Shown here one piece after another: positions 1 through 8,595 of a stretch of DNA of 64,000 bases. Position numbers and translations under genes: made by a program. Position 1 is the first letter of the stretch. Each line of letters begins with the position of its first letter. The notes under the pieces were generated by a model. That model was not told the DNA's origin. It searched no databases and worked only from the letters and a program-made list of their open reading frames with translations. The DNA comes from CAWFLT01 sp963816795 (GTDB lineage Bacteria > Acidobacteriota > Vicinamibacteria > Vicinamibacterales > SCN-69-37). Location: NCBI GenBank assembly GCA_963816795.1, contig CAWFLT010000008.1:62001-126000 (forward strand), written 5' to 3'.

Positions 1-1494
1 GGACGCGGGCACGCGGTACCGCACCCGGTCGCCGGCCTCGCTGAAATCAGCATCCTGGACGGCGTTTCCGACCACGGCAATTTCCGCCGGCGCGGTGAGC
101 TTGTCGAAGCCGTCGGGAAGCAATCTGTTGTCTTTGAGGTACTGCGTCGCCTGTAAGAGTCCCGTCGTCGCCACGCCCGCGACGGTGCCCATGATCGATT
201 CGTACACCTGGACCTGGTCGGGACGAGTGATTTCCGCATAGTGCGGCTCGAACGTCCCGTCGCGCTCGTCCGCAGCGTTGCCGTCGATCGCGCCCGTACT
301 GCGGAGGCCGCCGGACTCGAAGATCGAGGTGCCCGCTGCGTCGCGAACGGTCACGTGCAGCCAGGTTCGCCGTGACGGGTAGCCGGTAGGAAACTTGTGC
401 CCGGTCCGGTTCGTGACGCGCACATCGAGCACCAGCGTGCCGCTCGCGATCTCCACCCGATCGATCGCCACCGTCGCGGTCGCCGTCTCCAACTGGCGGA
501 CCGTCGCACGGGCCGTGGCCTCCAGTTCGGCTGGCGTGGCGGTGACGCCGAGCTCGGCCCGGTAGCGATTGAGCAGGCGGAGCATGAACGCGTTGCCGCC
601 GAGAAACGTGTGCTGGCCGAGCGACTCGCGATCGACGCCCAGCACGGACGCGATCTGGACCGGGCCGCGCACGGGCGGCATGTGGCACGACTGGCAGCTG
701 CGCCCGGCCTCGTCGAACGCACTGTGCCGCCACTCCTGATAGTTCATTTGCTCGGGCAGCGACCCAATCACGCGACCGTCAGGTCCCCGCGCCTGCGTGA
801 TCAGCGTGTGGCACGTCGCGCAGAGCTCCGACGCGCGGATGTGCGGCGCCTGCGTTTGCTCGAATCCGGTGACCGAGTGCATCACGCGCTTCCGACCGGC
901 CTCGGGCGCGTGCGGTCCAATCACCGCGCGGCCGCCGTCGGCGAGCGGCGGCATCATGGTGAATCTGCCGTTGAAGCTCGAGGCGCTTCCAAGGCCCGCG
1001 CTGCTGATCTGATGGCAGACCGTGCAGCTGATGCCATCCTGAGCGAGCGCGGTCAGGTCCGAGTCGGAGGCGCGTGCCGCGCCCGGGAGCCAGCGGAACA
1101 CTTCACCGCGTGCTCCGCTCGCCTCGGCGACACGCTGGGCCATCGGCAGGTGGCAGCCCGCGCATTCATCTTCGATCTCGCTGGCCGCGGACGGATGATC
1201 GATCAGCTCGCGCCGGAGGCTCGCGTGAAAATACGGATCGCGGGCGGCGTTCGCCATGATCGATCCGCGCCAGGCGACGCCGATCGAGACGTCCTCGCCG
1301 GCCGGACTCGTCAGGTTGTTGTGGCAGGCCTGGCAGTCGTCTGAATGAGCAAACATCGGCACGGCCGATTCGGGCCGGGGCGCCTGCTGGTGAGCGAGCG
1401 GCACCCGTTCATCCGCCCCGCGCAACGCGATGCCTCCCCACGTCACGACCCAGCCGGCGATCGCGGTCCGTAACGCGATTCGCAGCCAGCTCAT
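1..1494 (-). CDS. multihaem c-type cytochrome (5 CxxCH), partial
   Basis: Exported multihaem cytochrome, probably periplasmic and involved in electron transfer; the partner is unknown. The reading frame starts at ATG 1492-1494 (MSWLRIALRT..., a hydrophobic signal-like N-terminus) and stays open to the window edge, so the C-terminus is missing. Five haem-binding motifs are visible in order: CQACH, CAGCH, CTVCH, CATCH and CQSCH, within the first ~250 residues. The later part (…VTNRTGHKFPTGYPSRRTW…) is typical of the C-terminal domain of cytochrome c554-like and other multihaem proteins. The start overlaps the stop of the upstream cytochrome/outer-membrane gene by 4 bases (ATGA), so the two are translationally coupled. 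The enzyme class (for example nitrite, hydroxylamine or extracellular electron transfer) cannot be fixed from the sequence. Confidence 0.85.
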   Translation of the reverse strand, partial: MSWLRIALRTAIAGWVVTWGGIALRGADERVPLAHQQAPRPESAVPMFAHSDDCQACHNNLTSPAGEDVSIGVAWRGSIMANAARDPYFHASLRRELIDHPSAASEIEDECAGCHLPMAQRVAEASGARGEVFRWLPGAARASDSDLTALAQDGISCTVCHQISSAGLGSASSFNGRFTMMPPLADGGRAVIGPHAPEAGRKRVMHSVTGFEQTQAPHIRASELCATCHTLITQARGPDGRVIGSLPEQMNYQEWRHSAFDEAGRSCQSCHMPPVRGPVQIASVLGVDRESLGQHTFLGGNAFMLRLLNRYRAELGVTATPAELEATARATVRQLETATATVAIDRVEIASGTLVLDVRVTNRTGHKFPTGYPSRRTWLHVTVRDAAGTSIFESGGLRSTGAIDGNAADERDGTFEPHYAEITRPDQVQVYESIMGTVAGVATTGLLQATQYLKDNRLLPDGFDKLTAPAEIAVVGNAVQDADFSEAGDRVRYRVPAS

Positions 1495-2631
1495 CGCCAG
1501 AACTCGAAGAGACCGCCGTCGAACCAGTCCCACAGGAGGTAGGCGACGACCTGCGCCGGGCGAGCGCTGCGATCGGAGAGCGGCAGGCGCACGCCGCCGG
1601 CCACCATCACGTGCTGCAGCTTCGAGAGCGTGACCTGCAGCTGCGGCACCAGGTCCCATTCGCTGGCGCCGCCCTGCGGACGCGCCCAGAGCAGCTCGAC
1701 CTGCGGCGACCAGGCGCGGCCGACGCCGCGCTGCTGGGCGAACGTCGTGCCGATGGCCGTGCGGACGAAGACCTCGCGACTGCCGCGCGTCGTGTCGCTC
1801 GGCAATTCGACGCCCCCGTGCATCTGGAGGAAGCTGCTTCGCGGGAGCGCCTGCCCCCACATCGCAAACGGCTCAACGGTCGTGTATCCCGCACCGAGGC
1901 CGGTGCTGCTGTTGCCGGTCGGGAGGATGACCTCTGCGCCCGCGGCAACGATCCGTCCGCTCCGGACCTCGGCGTACAGCGCGCGTTTGAACGCGATGGC
2001 CACATCGCCGAGTCCGCGCACGGTCGTCCCGGCGCCGCTGATGAAATCCACCGGCACTGCCAGCTCGACCTGATTCCGCGCGCCAAACCGGCGTTCGTAG
2101 ATCAACGTCGTCGACAGCTCGCGGCCGTCGTCCGGTTGTGAGAACCCGGTCGTCCAGACCGCCTCGTTCTCGGGAAACGCCTTCTCGGTGAAGAACGCGC
2201 GCGGAAAGTTCAGGTCGCCGCGCGGCCACTGCGGCTCGTCGCAGAACGTGCGGAGATGGCCCACCACCAGCGCGATCTCCTCGGCCGAGAGCGCGCTGCC
2301 AAAGGCTGGCATGTGTCGATCGAGTGCCCGGATCGGGCCGCCTTCCTGGACGACCGCGTGCCAATCGGGGTCGGGCTCGCCGGTCGCGAAGGCGCAGTCG
2401 GTGAAATCGGGCAACGGCGCCGCGAACCCGACCACCGAGCGCGGGCGCCCCTTTTCCGTCCGGCGCGTGACACGTCGCGCACGCTTCTCGATAGATCGCC
2501 GCCCCCGTGCGGCCGGCCGGTGCCGAGCCGGACGCGGTCGTGTCAGGGCGTGGTGCCTGCGCGGGCAGTGTGCCACTGGCGGCGACGGCGAGCATCGCCG
2601 CCAGGGCGGTCGTGCGAAGACGTGCCGCCAC
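1491..2631 (-). CDS. cytochrome c domain fused to outer-membrane-type C-terminal domain (frameshifted)
   Basis: Exported protein with one c-type haem site followed by a region that looks like an outer-membrane porin/transporter barrel. It starts at ATG 2629-2631 with a signal peptide (MAARLRTTALAAMLAV…LPAQA). A CATCH motif lies near residue 53, and the frame then breaks near position 2447 in a G/C run. In the second frame the cytochrome continues (MPAFGSALSAEEIALVVGHL) and is followed by ~240 residues of alternating polar/apolar strands ending in FEFWR, a terminal aromatic pattern seen in outer-membrane barrels. It lies 3 bases after the helix-hairpin-helix gene and overlaps the multihaem cytochrome by 4 bases. 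I infer a three-gene electron-transfer operon. The single indel is more likely a consensus error than decay, because both halves are intact. Confidence 0.7.
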
Positions 2632-2634
2632 GCG

Positions 2635-3274
2635 CTACTTGATCACCACGAAGCGCCAGAGGCGCGCGGTCTCTTTCTCGCCGACGTACTTGCCGATCTC
2701 CTTGTCGAATTGGGCCTTGGTCTTCCACGGCCGGTATTCCTTGAACTCGCGCAGCATGTTGCCGGGCAGATTCGGGATCGTCTTGAACTGCTCGTCCGTG
2801 CCCGTGTTCAGGTCAATCGGGATGAACACGTAGGACTTGAGCCGGTTGACCTCGGTCGGCGTCGACGTACTTGCCGATCTCCTTGTCGAACTGCGCCATC
2901 GACACCCACGGGCGGTATTCCTCGAATTCGCGGGTCATGCGCTTGGCGATCTTCGGGATGAGCAGAATCTCCGGCCCCGTCGTGGTGTTCAGGTTCAGGT
3001 GCACGAACGCCTTGCCGTAGAGCGCCGCGAGCTGGTCCGGTGTCACCTTCTGACCGACCAGGAACGTGTTGGCCTCGACGATGGTCGCGAACGGCCGGGC
3101 CGCGACGAAGGCCTTGGCGATCGCCGGCGTGAACCCAGGCAGCGTCGCCAGAGTGGTTTCAGGCACGGCGTTCAGATCGAGGATGCCTTGACCGACCTGC
3201 GCGCGACCTGTCGCGCGCAGCACCATCAGTGCCACGACGAGGAACGCAGGCAACAACATGCGGTGACGATTCAT
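2635..3274 (-). CDS. secreted helix-hairpin-helix repeat protein (frameshifted)
   Basis: Small exported protein made almost entirely of ComEA-like helix-hairpin-helix units. It starts at ATG 3272-3274 with signal peptide MNRHRMLLPAFLVVALMVL. Three repeats are visible: DLNAVPETTLATLPGFTPAI, NLNTTTGPEILLIPKIAKRM, and DLNTGTDEQFKTIPNLPGNM. Repeats 2 and 3 are each followed by an EYRPW…QFDKEIGKYV segment. The frame breaks near 2862, right at the end of the first EYRPW segment; downstream sequence continues in another frame to the stop at 2635. HhH units usually bind DNA, but in exported proteins encoded next to cytochromes they often have no proven DNA role. It is the first gene of the cytochrome operon. 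Confidence 0.65.
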
Positions 3275-3407
3275 CACGGACTCCAATCTACGGCTGCCAG
3301 CCGATGCGTACAGGCGTGTTGCGTGAAGCATACCCCTGGGCAGTTCCTCCTGGAGTGACAAGATCATGAAACCCTCTGCGCCGGTTCCCGCATTCTCGCA
3401 CAGGTGA

Positions 3408-4135
3408 CTAACACTCTCCGTCGATGGCGCTCGCACCGACCAGCTGCTCCGCTGCTCTGACCCCGGCCGGGTGGAGCGCCACCTTCAGCACACCGGCCTG
3501 TTGCTGACTGGCGCTTGATCGCGGCGACTGGATCATCGTCGCGCGGATCGATCGTGACGTTGGCGCCGAAGCGGCGGGCCATGTCCAGCCGTCCTGGATT
3601 GGTGTCCACGCCGACGATAAGCGCGGCGCACGGAGATGCGCGCCGAGTGTCGCACAGAGTCCGATCGGGCCCTGGGCGAAGATCGCCACGGCATCGCCGA
3701 CGCGAATGTTCCCGGATTCGGCTCCGCTCAGGCCCGTCGAGAAGATGTCCGGCAGCAGCATCACCTGTTCGTCGGTCAGTCCGTCCGGAATCGGCGCCAG
3801 ATTCGCGCGCGCATCCGGGACGAGCAGGAATTCGGCCCACGCCCCGTTGATCGTGTTGCCGAACCGCCAGCCCCGAGCCCGCCGCCGCACTGCGAGTGCA
3901 CGCCGTTCAGGCAGTAGAAACACTGACCGCACGGCGTGATGGCACCGACAATCACCCGCTGGCCCACGTGGTACGACTCGTCGAGCCCGGCGCCGAGCTC
4001 CTCGATGACGCCAACCGGTTCGTGTCCGAGGATCAGTCCCGGCCTGACCGGATACTGCACGGCTCCGTGCCGCTGCGGACTATTGCGCGGGCGCGCGTGG
4101 AGAATGCCGCAAATCCCGACTTTCGCTGGAGATCG
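3408..4135 (-). pseudogene. zinc-dependent alcohol dehydrogenase remnant
   Basis: Remains of a medium-chain zinc alcohol dehydrogenase. Recognisable pieces are a catalytic-zinc segment (KVGICG…, where GICGTD is usual), the GHE segment (GLILGHEPVGVIEELG), a structural-zinc lobe (CGQCFYCLNGVHSQC) and the NAD-binding Rossmann part (AQGPIGLCATLGA, then IVGVDTNPGRLDMARRFGANV). These pieces lie in at least three frames. No proper start region is present, and the C-terminus is short of the family's ~340 residues. Unlike most broken genes in this window, it lacks part of both ends, so true decay is likely. It lies divergent from the sigma-54-type promoter and kinase gene that follow. Confidence 0.7.
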
Positions 4136-4175
4136 GCGCGTGAACAGCAGAATGTGCGGCCTCCGTTGATCTCCC

Positions 4176-4191
4176 TTGGCACAGGTTCTGC
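4176..4191 (+). promoter_or_regulatory. candidate sigma-54 (-24/-12) promoter
   Basis: The sequence TTGGCACAGGTTCTGC carries a perfect TGGCAC -24 element. The invariant GG (4178-4179) and GC (4190-4191) are 10 bases apart, as the sigma-54 consensus requires; the -12 box is CTGC rather than TTGC. The predicted start of transcription is near 4203, about 40 bases before the GTG start of the kinase-like ATPase gene. Confidence 0.5.
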
Positions 4192-4243
4192 TCGATCAGG
4201 AAGCGGGCGGGCCACGACGCCTACCCTGACGTTGGAGGCCGTT

Positions 4244-5818
4244 GTGAACACGGAGGACCAGACCGCCGTCATCGACTTTCTCGCGTCCCCCGCCACGCAC
4301 GGCGGCGTCGCGGTCGAACGGATCGACACGCACACGTCGGTCGTGTTTCTTGCCGGGCCGCGCGCTTACAAACTCAAGCGCGCGGTGCGCTTCGACTATC
4401 TGAATTTTTCGACGGTCGACCGGCGCCGGGTCATGTGCGAGGCCGAGGTGCGCCTCAACTTACGCACGGCGCCGACGCTGTATCGTCGCGCCGTCGCGGT
4501 GACGTGCGCGGCCGGGGGATCGTACGCCCTCGACGGCGGTGGCCCCGCGGCCGACTGGCTCGTCGAGATGAACCGTTTCCCACAAGCGGCGCTCTTCGAC
4601 CGCCTGGCGTCGGCACAGCAGCTCGACCTCAGGCTGATGGCTCCCCTCGCCGACGCCATCGCCGCTCTGCACACAGCCGCTGAGCACCGCTATGGCCATG
4701 GTGGCGCGGCCGGCATGGCCTGGGTCATCGATGGCAATGCCGCGGGCTTCGCGGAGTTCGCCGAATACCTGGACCCGGCCCTCGCCGAGCGAGTGACGAC
4801 GCTGGCCGGCGCGGCGCTCGAGCAGCAGGCTGCCCTGCTCGACGCTCGCCGTGCCTCCGGCGAGGTCCGTCAGTGTCACGGTGACCTTCACCTGCGCAAC
4901 ATCGTTCTGCTCGATGGCCGCCCGACGTTGTTCGACGGCGTCGAGTTCAACGACGAGATTTCCTGCATCGACGTGCTGTACGATCTCGCGTTCCTGCTGA
5001 TGGATCTCTGGCGCCGGCGGCTCGCGCCGCACGCCAACGCGGTCTGGAACCGCTATCTCGCGGTGAGGGAGGATCTCGGCGGGCTGCCGCTCCTTCCGTT
5101 GTTCCTGGCGTGCCGGGCCGCGGTGCGGGCCAAGACCAGCGCGACGGCCGCTCGGCTCGAGCGCGACGCGAAGCGCCGAGCCAGCTTGTCGGAGATGGCG
5201 CGTGAGTATCTCGAACTGGCGGCGCAGCTCATTGCCCCGGCCGGGCCGGCGATCGTCGCCATCGGTGGGTTGTCGGGCACGGGCAAGTCCACTCTGGCGT
5301 TGAGCCTCGCGCCGTCGCTTGGCGCGGCGCCAGGCGCGATCGTGTTCCGGAGCGATGAAATCCGCAAACGCCTGGCTGGCGTGTCGCCGCTCGATCGCCT
5401 GGGAGCCGCGTCGTATTCGCCCGACATGTCGGCGCAGGTCTACCGCGGGCTCGCCGACCGCGCCGCGCTCACTGCGCGCGCCGGACACACCGCCATCGTC
5501 GACGCGGTGTACGCGCGCCCGGCTGATCGCCAGGTGATCGAGGAGACGGCCGCGGCGCTGTCGGTCCCGTTCGTCGGGCTCTGGCTCGACGCGCCTGAGC
5601 CGGTTCGCCTGGCCCGCGCCGACGCGCGCCGCCATGACGTGTCGGACGCAGACGAGGCGGTCGTCCGGCAGCAGAGCGCGAAAGACACCGGCGAGATCCG
5701 CTGGCGCCGGATCGAGACCTCCGGACCGCCCGAGGCCGTGCGCGCCCGAGCTCAGGCCGCGCTCAGCAAGACCATCGGCACCGCGCCCGGCATGTGCCAT
5801 GCAACAGCGCCATCGTGA
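4244..5818 (+). CDS. bifunctional aminoglycoside-phosphotransferase-like / AAA-type kinase protein
   Basis: Cytosolic two-domain protein. The N-terminal half resembles the aminoglycoside phosphotransferase (COG2187) family: it has CHGDLHLRN near residue 211 and a downstream DGVEFND segment, which are the catalytic loop and the Mg-binding loop. The C-terminal half is a P-loop kinase with GLSGTGKST near residue 341, followed by a lid-like region. The GTG start at 4244 is chosen because GGAG lies 6-9 bases upstream and family similarity begins at NTEDQTAVIDFL. Length is 524 residues, normal for the family. The substrate is unknown; the family is common in stress or oxygen-limitation gene groups. 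A good sigma-54-type promoter precedes it. An open frame continues upstream into the dehydrogenase remnant, but I do not consider it translated. Confidence 0.85.
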   Translation: MNTEDQTAVIDFLASPATHGGVAVERIDTHTSVVFLAGPRAYKLKRAVRFDYLNFSTVDRRRVMCEAEVRLNLRTAPTLYRRAVAVTCAAGGSYALDGGGPAADWLVEMNRFPQAALFDRLASAQQLDLRLMAPLADAIAALHTAAEHRYGHGGAAGMAWVIDGNAAGFAEFAEYLDPALAERVTTLAGAALEQQAALLDARRASGEVRQCHGDLHLRNIVLLDGRPTLFDGVEFNDEISCIDVLYDLAFLLMDLWRRRLAPHANAVWNRYLAVREDLGGLPLLPLFLACRAAVRAKTSATAARLERDAKRRASLSEMAREYLELAAQLIAPAGPAIVAIGGLSGTGKSTLALSLAPSLGAAPGAIVFRSDEIRKRLAGVSPLDRLGAASYSPDMSAQVYRGLADRAALTARAGHTAIVDAVYARPADRQVIEETAAALSVPFVGLWLDAPEPVRLARADARRHDVSDADEAVVRQQSAKDTGEIRWRRIETSGPPEAVRARAQAALSKTIGTAPGMCHATAPS

Positions 5819-5832
5819 CAACGGAGGTCCAG

Positions 5833-6063
5833 ATGATCGACCGTGAGAAAGTCATGACGCTGCGTCACCAACGTTTTCCTGGAGCGCGCCTGTGCGAGCC
5901 GGCCGCGGCGGCGAACGCCCTCGTCGGTCTCGATCCCGAGTTCGATCCGCTGATGGCCCAGGAGATGTCCTGGTTTCACTGCGACGTCGGCGGAGATCGC
6001 TACACCACCCGCGACGTCGTCAACGACACGCTCCGTTTGTACCGCCGGACCGTCCGGGGATGA
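5833..6063 (+). CDS. small protein of unknown function (76 aa)
   Basis: Short open frame directly after the kinase-like ATPase gene. ATG 5833 is preceded by GGAGG at a good distance, which favours it over an in-frame ATG upstream that overlaps the previous gene. The product is acidic-to-neutral with no signal peptide or membrane segment (MIDREKVMTLRHQRFPG…), one Cys and several Trp/Phe/Tyr. I recognise no domain. Being 14 bases after the previous stop, it is probably cotranscribed with it. Confidence 0.6.
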   Translation: MIDREKVMTLRHQRFPGARLCEPAAAANALVGLDPEFDPLMAQEMSWFHCDVGGDRYTTRDVVNDTLRLYRRTVRG

Positions 6064-6170
6064 TGATGCTCTGGCAGACCCGGCTGGAACGGTGCCAGTC
6101 GACATTTCGCCGCCGCGGCTGGTGGCACTCCCCTTGCTGTTAACACCCACGAATGGGCCCGGAGAACTAT

Positions 6171-6407
6171 ATGACCGAGAACAACGCTCGCATCCCCCAA
6201 GTCGGAGATCCGATGGGACCGCTCGAAGCCGCGCTGATCGACGAGTACCTCGAGGCGCACGGCCAGGACCACACGTCGGTGCGGGCGCTGCCGGAAGAGC
6301 AGGCCCGGCACCTGCTCACCGACGCGTCAGTCTATGCCTCCTCCAAGCTGTCGGAGGTAGAGGCCCGAGCACACTACGTGCACGAGTTGCACGGCGAGAA
6401 GGCGTAA
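6171..6407 (+). CDS. small acidic protein of unknown function (78 aa)
   Basis: Open frame starting MTENNARIPQVGDP, with GGAGA 5 bases before ATG 6171; an upstream in-frame ATG at 6153 has no ribosome-binding site. The sequence is acidic, helical-looking (ALIDEYLEAHGQD, EVEARAHYVHEL) and has no membrane segment. No known domain was recognised. It faces the convergent SRPBCC gene, whose stop lies 6 bases away. Confidence 0.6.
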   Translation: MTENNARIPQVGDPMGPLEAALIDEYLEAHGQDHTSVRALPEEQARHLLTDASVYASSKLSEVEARAHYVHELHGEKA

Positions 6408-6413
6408 CCGAAC

Positions 6414-7055
6414 TCACGCGACCGTCCACCGGACGGGATCACGCCCACCTGTCGCGAGCGCTTCGGCGCGCTCTCTGAGGCCGAGCAGCATGCGCCGTGT
6501 CATGAGGAACGCCGCCGGCTCGATCACGCGCATGAACAGCCACGATCCGACTGACGATGGAACACGCACGAGGTTGCGCGAGACGAGCCGTGTACGCCTG
6601 TCATCGAGCGGATACAGGCCGAATTGCCAGGCCCACGCGAAGCCGTCGCCCGTGCCGCTGAGAACGAGTGCCCGATAGGGCTCGATGGCGGTCACCGGGA
6701 ATCCCTGACCGTGTCCAATCGGGATCACGTCACCAACGGCGACACGTTGACATTCCGGCAGGATGGAGTCTGCACTCGGGCCGTCCAGATACCCAAACAG
6801 ACGGTCCAGCCAGTCGTAGCTGTACAGTCCCCCGCGCCGATATCCCATTTGCACCAGCCACGGCCAGATGTGTTCCGGCCGCGCACCCACGGTGATCGCC
6901 AACGTCGCCGAGTAGCTCGGATCGACAACCGCGGCATCGCCGGCCATCACGCGGGAGAGCTCGGAGCTCGCGGCACCCCAACGCCCGAACCAGCGCCGCA
7001 CCAGAAACCAGTAGACCGCGGCGACGGCGAGCACACCGAGAAGCAGTGGAACCAT
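6414..7055 (-). CDS. SRPBCC-like membrane-anchored protein
   Basis: A 213-residue protein with one N-terminal membrane segment (VPLLLGVLAVAAVYWFLV) followed by a START/SRPBCC-type domain. The segment YSATLAITVGARPEHIWPWL, then MGYRRGGLYSYDWLDRLFG, matches this ligand-binding family. ATG 7053-7055 was chosen over an upstream ATG because GAAGGAG lies 7-13 bases before it. The ligand is unknown. A candidate sigma-54-type promoter lies just upstream on the same strand. SRPBCC proteins are also encoded in the convergent cluster downstream of the serine hydrolase. Confidence 0.7.
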   Translation of the reverse strand: MVPLLLGVLAVAAVYWFLVRRWFGRWGAASSELSRVMAGDAAVVDPSYSATLAITVGARPEHIWPWLVQMGYRRGGLYSYDWLDRLFGYLDGPSADSILPECQRVAVGDVIPIGHGQGFPVTAIEPYRALVLSGTGDGFAWAWQFGLYPLDDRRTRLVSRNLVRVPSSVGSWLFMRVIEPAAFLMTRRMLLGLRERAEALATGGRDPVRWTVA

Positions 7056-7078
7056 GTGATCTCCTTCCCTCCCGTCAA

Positions 7079-7093
7079 GCACCAGTCGTGCCC
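7079..7093 (-). promoter_or_regulatory. weak candidate sigma-54 promoter (minus strand)
   Basis: Read on the minus strand, GGGCACGACTGGTGC has GG and GC separated by 10 bases and a GGCACG -24 element; the -12 box is GTGC. The predicted transcript would start about 12 bases before the SRPBCC gene, just including its ribosome-binding site. The match is moderate and such spacings also occur by chance in G+C-rich DNA. Confidence 0.3.
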
Positions 7094-7273
7094 GCCAGTC
7101 ATTCGTGGCGCACGGAAATCACGCCGGAGTTTCACGAGCATCGCGTAGGTCCGCCGGGAAATCCTGCGCACCGGTGCGGAACTTCCGGCATCCCTCCCTG
7201 GCCCTCAGGCAACTCACACGCGGTAAAGGCAGTGTTTCTGGCCTTCAGGACTGACGGCGGGGTCTGCGCGGGC

Positions 7274-7288
7274 TGGCATTCAGTGTGC
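7274..7288 (+). promoter_or_regulatory. candidate sigma-54 promoter before serine hydrolase
   Basis: TGGCATTCAGTGTGC carries TGGCAT and correctly spaced GG (7275-7276) and GC (7287-7288). The predicted start is near 7300, giving a leader of ~27 bases with GGAGG at 7316-7320. The -12 box is TGTGC, not TTGC, so confidence is moderate. Confidence 0.35.
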
Positions 7289-7326
7289 GTTGAAAGGAGG
7301 CGGAAGACCCGGCACGGAGGACGATG

Positions 7327-8583
7327 ATGGAGCCACGATCGATTCGAGTGATGCACTTGGAACACACGCGAGGGCTTCCCGGCGATGAATTGGCGCCGGC
7401 ATCACACGCTGTAGAGGGACACGTCACGCGCGGCTTCGAGGCCGTGCGCGAGGCGTTCGCCGAGAACCTCGAACGACGAGGTGAGCTGGGCGGTGCCTGC
7501 TGTGCCTATCGTCGAGGCGAGAAGGTCGTCGACCTCTGGGGAGGAAGCCGAAACAAGCGAACCGGCGAGCCGTGGCAGAGGGACACCATGGTGATCGTCC
7601 ACTCAGCCACCAAGGGCCTCGCCGCGATGACCCTCGCGATGGCTCACTCTCGGGGGTGGCTCGATTACGACGAACGGGTGTGCGCGTACTGGCCGGAGTT
7701 CGCGCAGCACGGCAAAGAGCGCATCACCATCCGTCAGCTCCTGGCCCACCAGGCCGGTCTCTTCGCGTTCGACGAGCCCGTCGATCGAAACGTCATTGCC
7801 GATCTCGATCGGCTGGCGGTCGTGTTGGCCAGGCAGAAACCCGCCTGGGAGCCGGGAACGCGACAGGCCTACCATGCCCTCACCCTCGGGTTCTACGAGA
7901 GCGAGCTGTTGCGCCGTGTCGATCCACAGCATCGCAGCATCGGACAGTTCTTCGAGGATGAGATTGCCTCGCCGCTCAGTCTGGACCTGTACATCAGGCT
8001 GCCGGAGAAGATTCCGAACGCGCGCCTGGCCACCATGACCCCGCCCGGACTCATCAAGAGACTGTTCGGCTTCCCGTTTCGCTTCACGATGGCAGCCATG
8101 AATCCTCGCTCCAACATCTACCGGGCGCTGGTGATCAACCCGGGTGCCGCGGTGTCGCTCGATGATCACCACATCTATGCGCGCAACCTCGAAGTGCCGT
8201 CTGGCGGGGCGGTCGGCACCGCACGGGCGATCGCGCGCGCCTACAGCGTCTTCGCCACGAGCGGACGCGAGTTGGGGGTACGACCGGAGACGCTGGATCT
8301 GCTGGCCGCGCCGGCGATTCCGCCGACGCATGGGTTCCATGACGAGTGCCTGAATGGCGAGGTGCGGTTCTCGCTGGGCTTCATGAAACCGAGCCCCGGC
8401 TGGCCGTTCGGCAGCACGAGTTCGTTCGGGTCCCCTGGGGCCGGCGGCGCCCTTGGCTTTGCCGATCCGGAGGCTGGTGTCGGCTACGCCTACGTGACCA
8501 ACCAGATGGGGACAAGCTTGACGGGAGATCCGCGAGAGATGGCGCTCAGAGAAGCGCTGTATTCGGCGCTTCAGTCTTCATAG
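7327..8583 (+). CDS. serine hydrolase, class C beta-lactamase/esterase family
   Basis: Penicillin-binding-protein-fold hydrolase of the EstB/class C type. The catalytic SxxK motif is SATK (about residue 93), with a second motif tyrosine in the segment QAYHALTLG (about residue 182). A glycine-rich third motif region (GSTSSFGSPGAGG) follows near the C-terminus. No clear signal peptide is present, so it may be a cytosolic esterase rather than a peptidoglycan enzyme. ATG 7327 has GGAGG 6 bases upstream; the adjacent ATG 7324 is also possible. Length of ~418 residues fits the family. It is followed after 12 bases by the next gene, suggesting an operon. Confidence 0.85.
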   Translation: MEPRSIRVMHLEHTRGLPGDELAPASHAVEGHVTRGFEAVREAFAENLERRGELGGACCAYRRGEKVVDLWGGSRNKRTGEPWQRDTMVIVHSATKGLAAMTLAMAHSRGWLDYDERVCAYWPEFAQHGKERITIRQLLAHQAGLFAFDEPVDRNVIADLDRLAVVLARQKPAWEPGTRQAYHALTLGFYESELLRRVDPQHRSIGQFFEDEIASPLSLDLYIRLPEKIPNARLATMTPPGLIKRLFGFPFRFTMAAMNPRSNIYRALVINPGAAVSLDDHHIYARNLEVPSGGAVGTARAIARAYSVFATSGRELGVRPETLDLLAAPAIPPTHGFHDECLNGEVRFSLGFMKPSPGWPFGSTSSFGSPGAGGALGFADPEAGVGYAYVTNQMGTSLTGDPREMALREALYSALQSS

Positions 8584-8595
8584 AGGGGACTCACC

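Noticed and set aside
397..1344. Long plus-strand open frame of 315 codons
   Set aside because: It is the antisense shadow of the multihaem cytochrome, whose five CxxCH motifs on the minus strand are decisive.
3896..4243. Upstream extension of the kinase-like ATPase frame
   Set aside because: The added ~116 residues have no family similarity, overlap the dehydrogenase remnant and precede the likely promoter and ribosome-binding site.
6085..6098. Minus-strand TGGCAC-N-GC sigma-54-like match inside the 6064-6170 gap
   Set aside because: It has good -24 bases and spacing but points to no minus-strand gene start. It shows that chance matches occur in this G+C-rich DNA and sets the caution level for the other candidates.
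5752..6150. Minus-strand frame over the small-protein region
   Set aside because: No ribosome-binding site, arginine/glycine-rich shadow composition, and it overlaps better-supported plus-strand genes.
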